64,000 nt of DNA from Aegilops tauschii subsp. strangulata (lineage: Eukaryota > Streptophyta > Magnoliopsida > Poales > Poaceae), in contig NC_053038.3 of assembly GCF_002575655.3 (NCBI RefSeq), forward strand, positions 140,260,885 through 140,324,884, read 5' to 3'. Shown here one piece after another: positions 34,181-45,926 of the stretch (positions within the stretch are counted from its first letter, which is position 1; every line of letters starts with the position of its first letter). A program made the translations under genes and the position numbers. The notes under the pieces were generated by a model. It was given only the letters and a program-made list of their open reading frames with translations. It did not search any database and was not told the origin of the DNA.

Positions 34181-34643
34181 GTAGGAGTAGAGAAAGATGT
34201 ATAAATTGTAACATTTTGGTTCTGCTCCTTGGCACGATCGATAGATAGAAATAACGATTGGAAACGCTAGGGCGGGGCTATTTCTGCCAGATAAGCAGGG
34301 TACATAGTAGCTAGGTTGGCGCATCGTCGGTTTGGTCACACGCGGTCCGACATGTTATAGTGTTTCTAGCAAGATACCCACGTGTTTCACGAAGTTGATG
34401 GAAAAGGCAAGCACAACTTATAAATTGACGGATGGAGTACTAGTTACAGTGATGCATATAATTAAGCAAAGGGATCGCACATGTCGGTATTGACTGGAAC
34501 GAGAATGCAACACCACAATAAGAATTGAGGCCATGATGATGATGTGATCGCAGTGGTGGTTACAGAAGGCAAGAAGAAAGATGCATCCATAAACGTACAA
34601 CCTCTTCCTCCTCAACTTAGTGCGCCGGGCCACCGACCGGCGG
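34181..34643. other. 3' flank of the interrupted plant gene
   Basis: No gene is seen. It probably includes the 3' untranslated region of the minus-strand gene that ends at 34644. Confidence 0.4.
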
Positions 34644-34822
34644 CTAAGGAGCGGCGGCTTTTGTGGCGAGGTCGAGGTGCTTCTCAGCAAAGGCATCCAA
34701 GGCTTCCAGCCGGTTGAGGAAGGCCAACATCGTAGCTTCCTCACTGGCCTTGTAGATACCTATGTACACGATTTTCTCGTACATGTGGATGTGTAGGTCG
34801 ATGAATTCTTGCAGGGCGAGGC

Positions 34823-35293
34823 TGAGGGAGTCCTGGATTAGGGGGTCCTCGGACAGCCGGACTATATACTTTGGCTGTACTGTTGGACTATGAAGATACA
34901 AGATTGAAGACTTCGCCCCGTGTCCGGGTGGGACTCTCCTTTGCGTGGAAGGCAAGCTTGGCAATTCGGATATGTAGATCTCCTCCCTTGTAACCGACTA
35001 TGTGTAACCCTAGCCCCCTCCGGTGTCTATATAAACCGGAGGGTTTAGTCCGTAGGACAACAACAATCATAATCATAGGCTAGCTTCTAGGGTTTAGCCT
35101 CTACGATCTCGTGGTAGATCAACTCTTGTAATACTCATATCATCAAGATCAATCAAGCAGGAAGTAGGGTATTTCCTCCATCGAGAGGGCCCGAACCTGG
35201 GTAAACATTGTGTCCCCCGCCTCCTGTTACCATCCGCCTTAGACGCACAGTTCGGGACCCCCTACCCGAGATCCACCGGTTTTGACACCGACC
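34823..35293 (+). repeat. 5' LTR of the gypsy element at 34823
   Basis: Starts TGAGGGAGTCCTGG and ends TTTGACACCGACC; the other LTR ends with A, so the last base has changed. TATA box CTATATAAACC at about 35024. Same length as 43221-43691. Confidence 0.92.
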
Positions 35294-35312
35294 TTGGTGC
35301 TTTCATTGAGAG
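35294..35312 (+). other. Presumed primer-binding site
   Basis: TTGGTGCTTTCATTGAGAG directly follows the LTR. Its position fits a PBS; the tRNA is not assigned. Confidence 0.6.
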
Positions 35313-35654
35313 TTCCACTATGCCGTCACGATAAAGGCTTGATGGCTCCTTCGATCATCGGCAACGATGCGATCCAGGGTGAGGTTTTTCTCCCCGGACA
35401 GATTTTCGTGTTCGGCGGCTTCGTACTGTGGGCCAACTCGCTTGGCCCTCTGGAGCAGATCGAGAGCTACGCCCCTAGCCATCAGGTCAGATTTGAACTA
35501 TACTACCGAAATCCGCGGAGACTTGATTTTTGACGGATTCAAGCCCATGTCAGGTGCACCACATAGTCACGACGAGCATGACTTAGCTCTGCCGTCGGAC
35601 GGTGTTCGGGAGATCACACCTGCGGCTACTCCGGCCCTCAATTAGGAGCAGGTC

Positions 35655-36774
35655 ATGCCATCTCAGGACGGGTGGATGGACTCCGCCACGGAGGCCGCAC
35701 ACTCAGCGGCGATAGAGCCGAATACTGACTTCACCTCCTATGAGACCTGTGTCATCGAACCCTTGGATTCGTCCCCGGCCACAGGCTCCGAACCGCTCGT
35801 GTTCGTGCCTATCGAATCTGATTGGGCACCGATCATGGAGTTTACCTCCGCGGATATCTTTCAGCACTCGCCCTTGGGCGACGAGCTAAATTCATTGAGG
35901 TCTCTCTCCTTGTCAGGAGACCCTTGGACGAACTATGTCCGGCTTGAGTGGGAAGCGGACGACGAAGAAATTCATTCCCCACCCACCACCCACTTAATAG
36001 CCACTGTCAACGATTTAACCGACATGCTTGATTTCGACTCCGAAGACATCGACGGTATGCATGACGATGCAGGAGAGGAACAGGAACCACCGCCCACAGG
36101 GCGCTAGACAGCCACTTCATCATATGATATATACATGGTGGATACACCCAAAGAAAACAACGACGAGGAACGGAAGGATGCAGCGAAGGATAATCCCCTC
36201 GAGAAGCAACCAAAGCAACGACGTAGGCGCCGCTCCAAATCCCGCCTCAGCAAAAAGAACGATAACAGCGCAAGAAAGAATAATACCCCGGTCGACTCCA
36301 AAGGAAACGACGACCACATGGACCCAGCGATGGAGCAGGATCAGCCAGCAGACGGTGAACATAGCACGGAGCCGCTGTCCGATCACTGCGACGCCGAGGG
36401 TAAAGCTCATCAACCTGTCTCCGGAGAGGAGAACAGTCCGGACGACGATGCACACATCCCCGGAAAGGCACTTGGAACAAGAGAACCTCCATTGAAGGCT
36501 TATTGCCACCGCGAGGAGCCTGAAAAAGCAGAAGCAAAGGCTTAAGGCCGCGCAGAATACGCTCAACAGTAGATGGAACAAAGTGCTTGACACTGAAGAA
36601 AAGTACGGTGGCAGTCGCCACACAAAGAGCTATCTAAAGCGCAAGCTGCTGCCTGAATTCGACGCTGAGGCTTTAGAGCCCATTCAGCCGAAAAATAAAA
36701 TAGCCGATCAGCCGGATCGACCACCCCGTGGCCGCGACAGGGCGGCTAACGATGTCGCACACGATTTACGTTAA
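35655..36774 (+). pseudogene. N-terminal gag region, broken
   Basis: The 35655-36107 frame (MPSQDGWMDSATEAAHSAAI, acidic and Ser/Pro-rich) and the 36135-36545 frame (YMVDTPKENNDEERKDAAKD, then a very basic RRRRRSKSRLSKK) share a reading frame, separated by a TAG at 36105. A further frame change leads to 36583-36774 (VLDTEEKYGGSRHTKSYLKR, then a Pro-rich region). This matches the long charged N-terminal part of gag in Tat-related elements. It has no enzymatic motif. Confidence 0.65.
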
Positions 36775-36939
36775 GACCTGCACAAAAACGTAGGTTTGGC
36801 AGGTCCATCTACGGATCTAGGAAGCGCACTCCGGCACAGAATCATGGCCGCCCAAACGACTATACTGACCGAATAACAGCTCGGAATCAAAACCCAACGC
36901 TACAACCGTCCGAAGAATGCCATGACACATCCAAATACA

Positions 36940-38501
36940 GGGGTGCCGCGCACCCCCTATGCTTCACCAATGAGGTGCTGGACCACGAATTTCCAAAGGG
37001 ATTTAAACACGTAAACATAGATGCATACGACGGAACGAAAGACCCTGGGGTCTGGATTGAGGACTTTATCCTTCACATCCACATGTCTCGCGGAGATGAT
37101 CTCCACGCCATCTAATATCTGCCCCTCAAGTTGAAAGGACCAGCTCGGCACTGGCTAAAAAGCCTCCCTGAAAACTCAATTGGAAGCTGGGAAGAGCTTG
37201 AGGATGCTTTTAGGGCCAATTTTCAAGGGACCTATGTGCGACCTCCGGACGCAGACGATTTAAGTCACATAATTCAACAGCCTGGAGAGTCAGCCCGAAA
37301 GCTTTGGAACAGATTTCTCACGAAGAAGAATCAAATCGTCGACTGCCCGGATGCCGAAGCCTTAGCGGCTTTCAAACACAGTGTCCGGGACGAATGGCTC
37401 GCCAGACACCTCGGCCAAGAAAAACTGAGGACAATGGCAGCCCTAACAAGCCTTATGACCCGCTTTTGCACGGGCGAAGACAGCTGGCTGGCCCGTAGCA
37501 GCACCAGCAACCCAGGCACACCCGAAGTCAGGGATGGCAATGGGAAACCGGGACGCAATAAAAGCAAGCGTCGAAACAACGAAGACATCCCAGACAACAC
37601 GGTGGTAAACGCCGGAATCAGGGGCTCTCGACCCGGTCAACAGAAAAAGCCATTTAAAGGCAGAAGAGATGGATCGTCCAGCCTAAACAAGATTCTAGAC
37701 AGATTATGTCAGATTCATGGCACCTCCGACAAACCCGCAAATCACACCAACAGAGAATGCTGGGTCTTCAAGCAGGCCGGCAAGCTAAACGCCGAACACA
37801 AGGGGAGAGAGACACCAAGCGAAGACGAGGATGAGCCTCACCAGCCGAACACTAGGGGACAGAAAAAATTCCCACCAGAGCTCAAAACAGTGAACCTGAT
37901 TTACGCAACTCACATACCGAAGAAGGGGCGCCAGCACGCATCTCGAGGCGCATATGCCGTGGAGCACGTCACCCCCAAGTTCAACCCTTGGCCGTCCCGC
38001 CCGATCACTTTCGATCGCAGGGATCACCCGACTAGTATCCGGAACGGAGGATCAGCTGCCTTGGTGCTAGAGCCAATAATTGACGGATACCACCTCACCC
38101 GAGTCCTTATGGACGGAGGCAGTAGTCTTAATCTGATATATCAGGACACCGTCCGCAAAATGGGGATAGACCCGACAAGAATAAGCCAAAGCAATACTAC
38201 CTTTAAAGGAGTAATACCAGGCCCAGAGGCCCGCTGCACGGGCTCTCTAGTTTTAGAGGTTGTATTCGGTTCTCCCGACAACTTCCGAAGCGAAGAATTA
38301 ACCTTCGACATCGCTCCATTCCGAAGCGGCTATCACGCACTACTCGGAAGAACAGCCTTCGCTCGTTTCAACGCAGTACCGCATTACGCTCATCTTAAGC
38401 TCAAGATGCCTGGTCCACGTGGCATCATCATAGTTAGCAGAAACACAGAGCATTCCTTACGTACGGAGGAATATGTGGCGGCTCTAGCAGCCAAACACTG
38501 A
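36940..38501 (+). pseudogene. Gag core and aspartic protease
   Basis: The gag core begins before 37020 (DHEFPKGFKHVNIDAYDGTK, DPGVWIEDFILHIHMSRGDD). A TAA near 37114 stands in place of a Lys codon in the expected HAIKYLPLKLKG. The frame then runs to 38501: GPARHWLKSLPENSIGSWEE, FRANFQGTYVRP, KLWNRFLTKKN, a basic linker, then a retropepsin with RVLMDGGSSLNLIYQDTVRK and GYHALLGRTAFARFNAVPHY. After the protease (VAALAAKH) the frame stops, where an autonomous element would continue into RT. It could supply particle and protease but not cDNA synthesis. Confidence 0.85.
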
Positions 38502-39695
38502 ACAGCCTCTCCAACCAGAATAAATGATCGGTCGTCAAGACCGCGGACACGGTTAGACGAGTCCGGTGCACCACTAGCTGTAACAGCTCAGATAAACCTG
38601 AGATTGGGTCAATGGATATACCCCCATAGGTGGTGCTAGGGGCTTCCCGCATGTCAAAAGGGCTACAGTTCGGCTTGACCCTATTTAGATTGCATTTTAA
38701 TGGTTCATTAAGAATAACCAATTTTTCGCTCGAAGACTTTCACCTGGGTTTTTCTCTTTTACAGATGATCATCGTGCTACACCCTTCCAGGATACAGCAC
38801 AACGGAGACACAGGCGCAGATGTGCAGCAGGGCCCCGCTCAAAGGTTTCTTTTTAGATTAAGACCCTGTGCAAACCTTTTTTACTGTCTCTTGTTGCTTC
38901 ACACCCTCCGGATACTCAACACAACTGAGAGGGATGTCGGTGTTATTGGCATTTCATCACGTCAGACTAATGCACGTACCTGGAAATTCAGGGCTCATTA
39001 TCAAGGGCATTACTCAGCCCAATATATGTTGTAAAGTCCGAATACCTTAGGGAGTGTTCGGTGTCGCGAGTTTGGCCTTATAAGCATCAGCTCTGAATCA
39101 TGTCTTTGGTCAATAGTTGGGTTTGCCCGGCTCTCGTGTTTTGCTACCTTACGTTCTGCTCTATCGGCTAAGGTGGCACCGGGAGAACTACTGCGATTGT
39201 GCCCTGGTTCATCTGGATGAGCACCTCAGTAGAGAAAGCCGAAAACTGACTGTCATGATAAAGCGCGAGACTGGTCAACCACTTGATGACTCAGCGGAAT
39301 CTTCGCGATTCCTCCACATTAACAAAGGACCAGTTTCCCGGTCATGTATGTACGCGCACCATATTCAGATGAGCATGGAAGTACCAGGGGCTATATAGTA
39401 GCCCCACCGTCAAACTCCTATGGCTAAGTGAAAGTGTTAAAGCTATATAGTCCGATAGCCTTGTTCGCCGCGCTGTCACCTCCTTAATGGACCAAGACGT
39501 TGGGTCAAGTGTGAATACGCGCTTTTCCGAACTCCCCCGCATTATGTGCGTGGGGGCTGAAGCCGACGACTGCAAACATTCAGGTTATATACATACATAA
39601 ACGGCCGCCCAGGAGGCATCATAATACTTTCACGCAAAAGTATAAACACGGCCTTTATAATCCAAATAGCATTGTTTTTACAATTGGGACACATG
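38502..39695. other. Non-coding region between gag-protease and antisense gene
   Basis: No RT, RNase H or integrase motifs in any frame. Short open frames are unsupported. It takes the place of pol. Confidence 0.5.
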
Positions 39696-40564
39696 TCACT
39701 CGAACATGATACTCTTCGAGCACTGAGCCTTTATTAAATGAGCGCCTTCTAGGACTTCTTCAAAATAGTGCTCGGCCGGGACCCGGCCTACGGCCAGATC
39801 CCGGGTTGCAATAGCGGTGGCCTCCATCTCTGCCCAGTATGTCTTAACACTGGCAACAGCCATCCGCGCACCCTCTATGCACGCCAACCTCTTTACAGCA
39901 TCGATATGTGGCACAACACCAAGGAATCGTTGCACTAAACCGAAATAACTATTCGGCCTTGGTCCCTTCGGCCAAAGATGATCCACAACAGACCTCATGG
40001 CAAGTCGGGACGACCTATGGAGCTCGGCCCACTCGGCCATTTGTTCATTTAACAGCAGCGGACGTGTTGGAGCACTGAACAGCGACCAGAACAATCTTTC
40101 CACTTCATGATCTTTCTGATCTTTGAAAAACTCAGTCGCATCAGCAGCACTTGTTGCCAAGTCCAAGTACGCGTCTGCAGCACTCCATAATTGATCCAGA
40201 GGGGCATAATTCGGATCTCCGAACTTCGTCCGCAACAAAAAAGGCTTCCCATCCGTGATATCTCTGGCTTGACGGAGCTCCTCCTTCGCCGCTTTGATTT
40301 GAGAGCGGGTTTTCTTGGCTGCTTCCACGGCTTTCTTCAGGTCAGCCGCTTTCGCTTGGCTTTCCTTTTCAAGAAGCTCATATCGGCCGGCGGCATATTT
40401 CAGCTCAGCAGCCATCTTGGCTATTTCATCTTTGCTCTGGCGATGAGCAGCCTGTTCGGCTCTTATGTCTTCGGCCGCCTTTAGCGCGGCCGCGTCACTT
40501 CTCCTGGCTTATTCCTTGGCTCGGGCAAGTTCCGCCCGAAGTGTCTCCACGGCAGCAGCTCCAT
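39696..40564 (-). pseudogene. Antisense gene, C-terminal coiled-coil exon
   Basis: From an acceptor CTGCAG at 40570-40565 the exon reads AAVETLRAELARAKE, then a TAA at about 40509-40511 (Gln codon expected), then ARRSDAAALKAAEDIRAEQA, YELLEKESQAKAADLKKAVE and AAKKTRSQIKAAKEELRQAR in heptads of a coiled coil. The rest (PLDQLWSAADAYLDLATSAA, FLGVVPHIDAVKRLACIEGA, RDLAVGRVPAEHYFEEVLEG) is helical and ends at 39696. It matches the C-terminal half of proteins that carry a Transposase_28-type N-terminus, as far as I recall. It runs opposite to gag. Confidence 0.65.
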
Positions 40565-41031
40565 CTGCAGCCACAACATATTATAGATACTAGCATCATG
40601 CTCCTCTTAATATTTGTTGACCAACCGAAAATACATACCCTGTGCCTCGTCAAGCCGCTTGTTCACAAGCACAATGTTGGCATCAGCCACGTCAAGTTGC
40701 CGCCTCAGTCCGGCAAACTCAGCAGTCCGGCCAGCCACCGGACCCTCAGCCGCCTGCACATGAAAGCAGCGCGATCATTACCTGGGACTATGATCCTCTA
40801 CTTGCCGCCTCTGGACAGCAACCAGAGTCTCAGGGGCTACTATCTGTATAGAGCACACCTAGCGTGTGCGGTACCATCAAAAATTTTATATTACTTTGCG
40901 TAGCTCAAAACATCTTAGCAGGCTCGTAAAAGCCTCATGCAACCCACTTTTGGCGGATGAAATCCTCTCAACCACCGTACCCATTAAAGTATGATGCTCC
41001 TCTGAGATAGCCGCTTGCTCCAAAAGGCCCA

Positions 41032-42683
41032 TCAGTACATCCGGTTGTGCACCGGACAATCCCATACTCTTTCTGTTGCTCTCCTAGGAGCCGAATACTC
41101 TAGACTTCGGGTGGCTGAATGGTTACCTTCTGGCCTTGGCGGATCAGGAGAAATGCTCCGTGATGACACCTCAGGGTCGTCCGCCCCAGGAGGCGGGGAG
41201 ACATGGGGACGCGTTTCGCTCTCCATCATCTCCGGAAGAAGATCCCCCGAAGATGAACTTTGTCGAGAAGGGCTACGATCTGTACTGCAAGACATACGTC
41301 TCGGTCATTGTCCTCGGAGATAAAGCAGGATATATTTACCAAAAGTACTCTTGTTCACTTACAGCTCGGTGGAGGGCTGACCCCTTGCGGGCACTGTGCG
41401 GTAAGGACGCCCTCCGGGGCAGGGCCCCCGAGCGAAGGTTTCTTCCCTTGTTTGGAAACCCTCGTTTCCAAGTCTTCAGAGGCGGTCCTTTTCCTTCCAT
41501 GGGAGAGGGGATTCTAGATTCTTCTCCCAAATTATCCTCCTTCGTGGAGACACTAATTCCCCCAGTTTGGATGAGTAAAGCGTGAGGCCCGCTTTCGGCT
41601 TCTTTATTCCTCCCTTTATCTTCCCCTGATGGCACTTGATAAGGTGCGTGTTCAAGCATCCTGGCTAGTACGGGATCCGATGAGCCTTCGGGAAGGGGGG
41701 CCGAACACCTGATCATCTTCGCCTTTCTTATCCAGTCCTGGCCAAGAGCGATTTTTTCAGAATGATGTTGTGACAAATAAAAAGATAGCATGTTCGGCCG
41801 CAGAATTACTTACGTGGGTATCTGGACGGTTGCAGTTGAGACCCGCATCCTCGGTGGTGTCCGGACACTTTATTCGTGATCCGAAGAACAATCCATACAT
41901 CTCTTCGAGTGTCACGCCGAAGAATTGCTGAATAGTTCGCCGTCCTTCCGGGTTGAACTCCCACATGCGGAAAGATCGACGTTGGCATGGCAGGACCCGA
42001 CGAACTAACATAACTTGCATTACCTTGACGAGACTGACATCTCTCTTGAGGAGATCTCGGATGCGACTTTGCAATGTCGGCACGTCATTAACTGGCCCCC
42101 AGTCCAGCCCCCTGTTGACCCATGACGCTAGTTGTGGCGGGGGGCCCGAGCGGAAGGCGGGGGCAGCTGCCCACTTCGTACTTCGGGGAGCTGTGATGCA
42201 AAACCACTCCCGCTGCCATAAGTTGGACACCTCCGGGAAGGAACCCTTTGGCCATGGAGCATTGGCGCCTTTGCTTATTATGGCACCTCCGCATTCTACG
42301 TGTCGCCCATCGATCATCTTCGGCTTCACATTGAAGGTCTTTAGCCATAAGCCGAAGTGTGGGGTGACGCGGAGGAAGGCCTCACACACGATGATAAACG
42401 ACGAGATGTGAAGGATGGAATCTAGAGCTAGATCGTGGAAATCGAGCCCGTAATAGAACATAAGCCCTCTAACAAAGGGATCAAGACTAAAGCCTAACCC
42501 TCGGAGGAAGTGGGAAACAAATACGACACTCTCGTTGGGTTCGGGAGTGGGGATGACCTGCCCTTGAGCAGGCAGCCTGTGCGATATTTCGGCGGTCAGA
42601 TACCTGGCTTCTATTAGCTTTTTGATGTCCTCCTCTATGATAGAGGAGGCCATCCACCGGCCTTGGAGGTTGGATCCGGACAT
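41032..42683 (-). CDS. Antisense gene, Transposase_28-like (PF04195) N-terminal exons
   Basis: Exon 1 (42683-41814) starts MSGSNLQGRWMASSIIEEDI and carries VVFVSHFLRGLGFSLDPFVR, GLMFYYGLDFHDLALDSILH and IIVCEAFLRVTPHFGLWLKT, the pattern of the 'putative gypsy type transposon' domain PF04195. It has 290 codons and ends at a GTAAGT donor (41813-41808). An acceptor at 41740-41738 (GGCCAG) opens exon 2 in phase (DWIRKAKMIRCSAPLPEGSS, LARMLEHAPYQVPSGEDKG). A third exon near 41284 follows a CTTGCAG acceptor (TDRSPSRQSSSSGDLLPEMM). Transcription would need a promoter near 42700-43200. Protein function is unknown. Confidence 0.7.
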
Positions 42684-43220
42684 GGTTGAAGGTCCGAAGC
42701 ACTTAGCCTGACCTTGGGTGTTGGAACTCGAGGTGGGGGAAGGGAAGGATCGAGCGCGAGAAGAAAAGGACAGGCCTTGGCCCCTTTATAAAGAGGGCGA
42801 ATATCAAGCGTCCTCCGCGTGGCCATTTGGAACTTGCCTAAAATCGAGGATTCATACTAACAAGAATGATTGGGTTACCCACACCCGTATTGATGAGAAT
42901 TCCGTGATAAGGGGAACATGATCTCTGCTTCGACAAGACGTGCCAATAAAACCGCCTCGGAACACGTCCAGTGGCAGGCTGGGAAAAACGGTTCGTAATG
43001 ACCAGACCATGGCAGGATGTCACGTTATGAAAAGTTGTCAGAAGATTAGATTTCTTAATATACTCTCTACGGTGGTATGTGGAATTTGTTTTGCAGAGCC
43101 GGACACGATCCTTGTGTTCAAAATGTTCTATGAAGTATTCGGAGGAGGAACCCACCTTGCAATGCCGAAGACAATCTGCGTGCCGGACTCATCGTCATTG
43201 AAGCGTAGTTCAGGGGCTAC
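42684..43220. other. Presumed promoter region of the antisense gene, and polypurine tract
   Basis: No gene on the plus strand is convincing. On the minus strand a TTTATAAAG-like motif near 42784-42792 lies about 100 bases upstream of the antisense ATG. The sense polypurine tract CAGGGGCTAC (43211-43220) touches the 3' LTR. Confidence 0.5.
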
Positions 43221-43691
43221 TGAGGGAGTCCTGGATTAGGGGGTCCTCGGACAGCCGGATTATATACTTTGGCCGGATTGTTGGACTATGAAGATACAAG
43301 ATTGAAGACTTCGTCCCGTGTCCGGGTGGGACTCTCCTTTGCGTGGAAGGCAAGCTTGGCAATTCAGATATGTAGATCTCCTCCCTTGTAACCGACTCTG
43401 TGTAACCCTAGCCCCCTCCGGTGTCTATATAAACCGGAGGGTTTAGTCCGTAGGACAACAACAATCATAATCATAGGCTAGCTTCTAGGGTTTAGCCTCT
43501 ACGATCTCGTGGTAGATCAACTCTTGCAATACTCATATCATCAAGATCAATCAAGAAGGAAGTAGGGTATTACCTCCATCGAGAGGGCCCGAACCTGGGT
43601 AAACATTGTGTCCCCCGCCTCCTGTTACCATCCGCCTTAGATGCACAGTTCGGGACCTCCTACCCGAGATCCACCGGTTTTGACACCGACA
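43221..43691 (+). repeat. 3' LTR of the gypsy element at 34823
   Basis: 471 bp, TGAGGGAGTCC ... TTTGACACCGACA, aligned over its full length to 34823-35293 with about 13-15 differences by eye. Confidence 0.93.
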
Positions 43692-44154
43692 GAGACGCCT
43701 CGCGGTAAGCGCGACCTCCAGGTGGACATTCTTCGTGGCATCGACGGGCAGTCGCAGGGCCACCAGTGCTTGAAAGAGGTTCTGGCCATGGAGGCCGATT
43801 ATGGTGGCAGGCAATGAGGAGCCCCGGCGCGCAGGCTGGAGGAGTATGGCGATGTCGTCCGCGAGCTTCTTGAGGATGGTGAACTTGTTGGTGGTGGCAA
43901 CGATCATCTGGTCCAACTGAGAGTCGTAGTTGGCGTCGACGGCGGCCATCCACCAGCCGGTATCCAACACCTTCTGGAGACGATCCTTGGTGCCATGCCG
44001 CAAGCCGACGTCGTGGACCATCTGGGACAGCCGCTGGCCGCTCGCGCGCATCGCCGCCATGTGTCTGGAGTGAGCTCTTTTACGCTTAGTGTAGGTGCTT
44101 GGGCAAATGCTTAGGTGCGTATGATGTGGAGATGCATTGGAATGGAGGGGCGCC

Positions 44155-44160
44155 TTTATA
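44155..44160 (-). promoter_or_regulatory. TATA box of the interrupted plant gene
   Basis: Minus strand CATATAAAGGCGCC; TATAAA at 44160-44155, about 95 bases before the ATG at 44060, giving an expected leader of about 60 bases. Confidence 0.55.
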
Positions 44161-44531
44161 TGAGGGCAAACTGTGTTGCATTCACATCTTGCAGCCTCTT
44201 TTCCCAGTCCTCCTCCCATTACTTCCCTCATGCATTAATTGAAGGAGGATGCATTGGCCATTCAACATTTCGGGAACCGCTACTCCCTCGCTCGTCTGCA
44301 TTAAAGCCGTATCGGGAACTGCGCCGCCCGCTGTCAAATCAAGCAGTAGTACTGCGCCGCCCGCTGCACGCCCGGCTGAACACGCCTCCTCGCCTCCATC
44401 AAACCCCTCCGTTAAACCCGCATGCAAACCGAGAAACCTACTCCGGCCACACGTCCGTTCATGAGTGGGCCGGAATTAAACGCAACACCGGCCGAGCTCC
44501 TCCCATCCACCCTCAGTTTAAATGAGGCCAG

Positions 44532-45153
44532 ATGCCGGCCAAGCTCCTACCGTCCGCCCTCTATTTACACGAGGCCAGACAGATAGCGGGCAAGAATCGC
44601 ACCCCTCCGCCGCTCCCCCATCTCCACCTTCACCAATTTCTCCACTCTTCTGATGGCTTCCGAGGAGCCGTTCTCCTGCATATTACCCGGCTGGGTGCCT
44701 GCCGAGCCCTCCGGATACGGGCGAGGCCGCTCGGTGCTTCGCCAACCTCGCTTGGCCCGACGGAGCCAGTTGCTGCCCCAAGCAGGCGCGTGGTTCAGCA
44801 ACTCGCCGCTCCAGTTCAGCTTGATGAGGAGTGGCGAGTTACTCCACGCCGGCACTGTGGCGAGCACACCGATACGGGCGTCGTCGCTGCCGCGTCATAC
44901 CGCGCCTCCCGTGCCTGCGGCAGTGCCATGCAGGCAGAGACAGAAGTCGGGTGCGTGGACAGCGACGAGTCGGTGGCCAGCTTCTCTGTGTCCGCTGCCA
45001 TCATCGAGGAGAAGTAGAACACGGGAGGCCGCCACCACTCGGATCCCACGAAGGCCACCGCCGAGGCGACGACGGCGCATTCAGGTGGTTTCTTTGCTTC
45101 TTCGTCTCTTTCGAGGACCTTCGTCGACCCCGCAAAGTGTCTGCCGGACATGA
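44532..45153 (+). pseudogene. Possible degenerate gene fragment, plus strand
   Basis: One frame starts MASEEPFSCILPGWVPAEPS at 44653; an overlapping frame gives AMQAETEVGCVDSDESVASF and SVSAAIIEEK, ending at 45017. The mixture of frames suggests frameshifts in an old coding region divergent to the minus-strand gene at 44060. No domain is recognised. It may equally be GC-rich non-coding sequence. Confidence 0.3.
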
Positions 45154-45194
45154 GGAAGACAAAGGGATCCGCGGGCGGCCATTTAGATTATGTA

Positions 45195-45312
45195 CTCCCT
45201 CTCCAGCTGGCGAGAAATTTTTGTTCTAAGAATGGATAAATTGTATGTATCTACAACTACAATAAGTCTAGATACATCCATTTCTAGGACAAGTATTTCC
45301 GGACGAAGGGAG
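45195..45312. mobile_element. Stowaway MITE, 118 bp
   Basis: Ends CTCCCTCTCCAGCTGG and, inverted, CTCCCTTCGTCCGG, flanked by TA on both sides (45193-45194, 45313-45314). Internal AAGTCTAGATACATCCATTT is typical of one Triticeae Stowaway group. Confidence 0.85.
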
Positions 45313-45926
45313 TATTAATTATACCAAGATAGCCGGATCGGCACCGCTTAGTTCATGTAAATGTAATGAAATCCATCATGTTTATATGAAGATCCGGCTT
45401 TTTTATATGAAATCCTTCATGCTTATATGAAATCAGTCCGTGTTTGCACGAATTTCATCTGGTTGGTTAGAGTTGTGAAAATGTATGCCGCTGGCGTTTG
45501 ATGTCGTCCTCCGCGGAAGGAAACGGGAGGAAATTTGCCGGCTGCCGTTGGAGATGCTCTTATGCTGGAAATAATAGAGTTACATCCAATCCATTTGAGT
45601 TAATTACGTGTATGATTGTCCCTCTATAAAAAGTTAATTGCATGTACAGTGTACACGTGACTTGCAGGGTGGCTAGAGCTTCGTACAGAAAGTTAAAAAG
45701 AAACAAGTCCATCCTTAATCTTGTATTCTAAGTACTCTATGGCTTCCACTGTCAGTACAGTAGCGAAAGAAGTACATATTAAATAAGTAATATATAATAT
45801 AAAATTCCAAAGTTAAAGACAGAATTCGAACTCATGTCATCGCGTTGCGAGCATCCGGCGCTAACCAGTCCAGCACATTTTTGTTGTAGACCATGCTGCT
45901 GATATATCTCCATGTCTACTCTTATA
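45313..45926. other. Intergenic sequence
   Basis: AT-rich, with a short repeated TTTATATGAAAT motif near 45380-45440. No gene is seen. Confidence 0.4.

Larger units (their letters stand above)
34823..43691 (+). mobile_element. Ty3/gypsy LTR element lacking recognisable RT/integrase, 8869 bp, with antisense gene
   Basis: Two 471-bp LTRs (34823-35293, 43221-43691) start TGAGGGAGTCCTGGATTAGG. The flanks GAGGC (34818-34822) and GAGAC (43692-43696) are a 5-bp TSD with one change. A gag-protease region lies on the plus strand and a spliced gene on the minus strand. I found no RT, RNase H or integrase motifs, so it must rely on a partner element. By eye the LTRs differ at about 13-15 sites (near 3 percent). 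From memory it resembles the Fatima/Jeli group; the name is unverified. Confidence 0.92.
34644..44060 (-). pseudogene. Unknown small helical plant protein gene, split by a retrotransposon
   Basis: The N-terminal 123 codons run from the ATG at 44060-44058 (MAAMRASGQRLSQMVHDVGL) down to 43692. The last 57 codons and a TAG are at 34817-34644 (ALQEFIDLHIHMYEKIVYI ... LDLATKAAAP). Taking one copy of the target duplication, the two parts join in frame inside RRLALQEF. The predicted 180-residue protein is mostly helical, without signal peptide or membrane segment. I do not recognise the family. A TATA box lies at 44155-44160, about 95 bases before the ATG. The frame is free of stops apart from the insertion, so the gene may have been functional until about a million years ago. 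Capture inside another repeat is not excluded. Confidence 0.7.

Noticed and set aside
36120..36623. Minus-strand frame of 167 residues
   Set aside because: It mirrors the charged gag N-terminus of the 34823 element and has no domain of its own.
39117..39398. Plus-strand 93-residue frame in the 34823 element
   Set aside because: No motif, and it lies in the non-coding segment that replaces pol.
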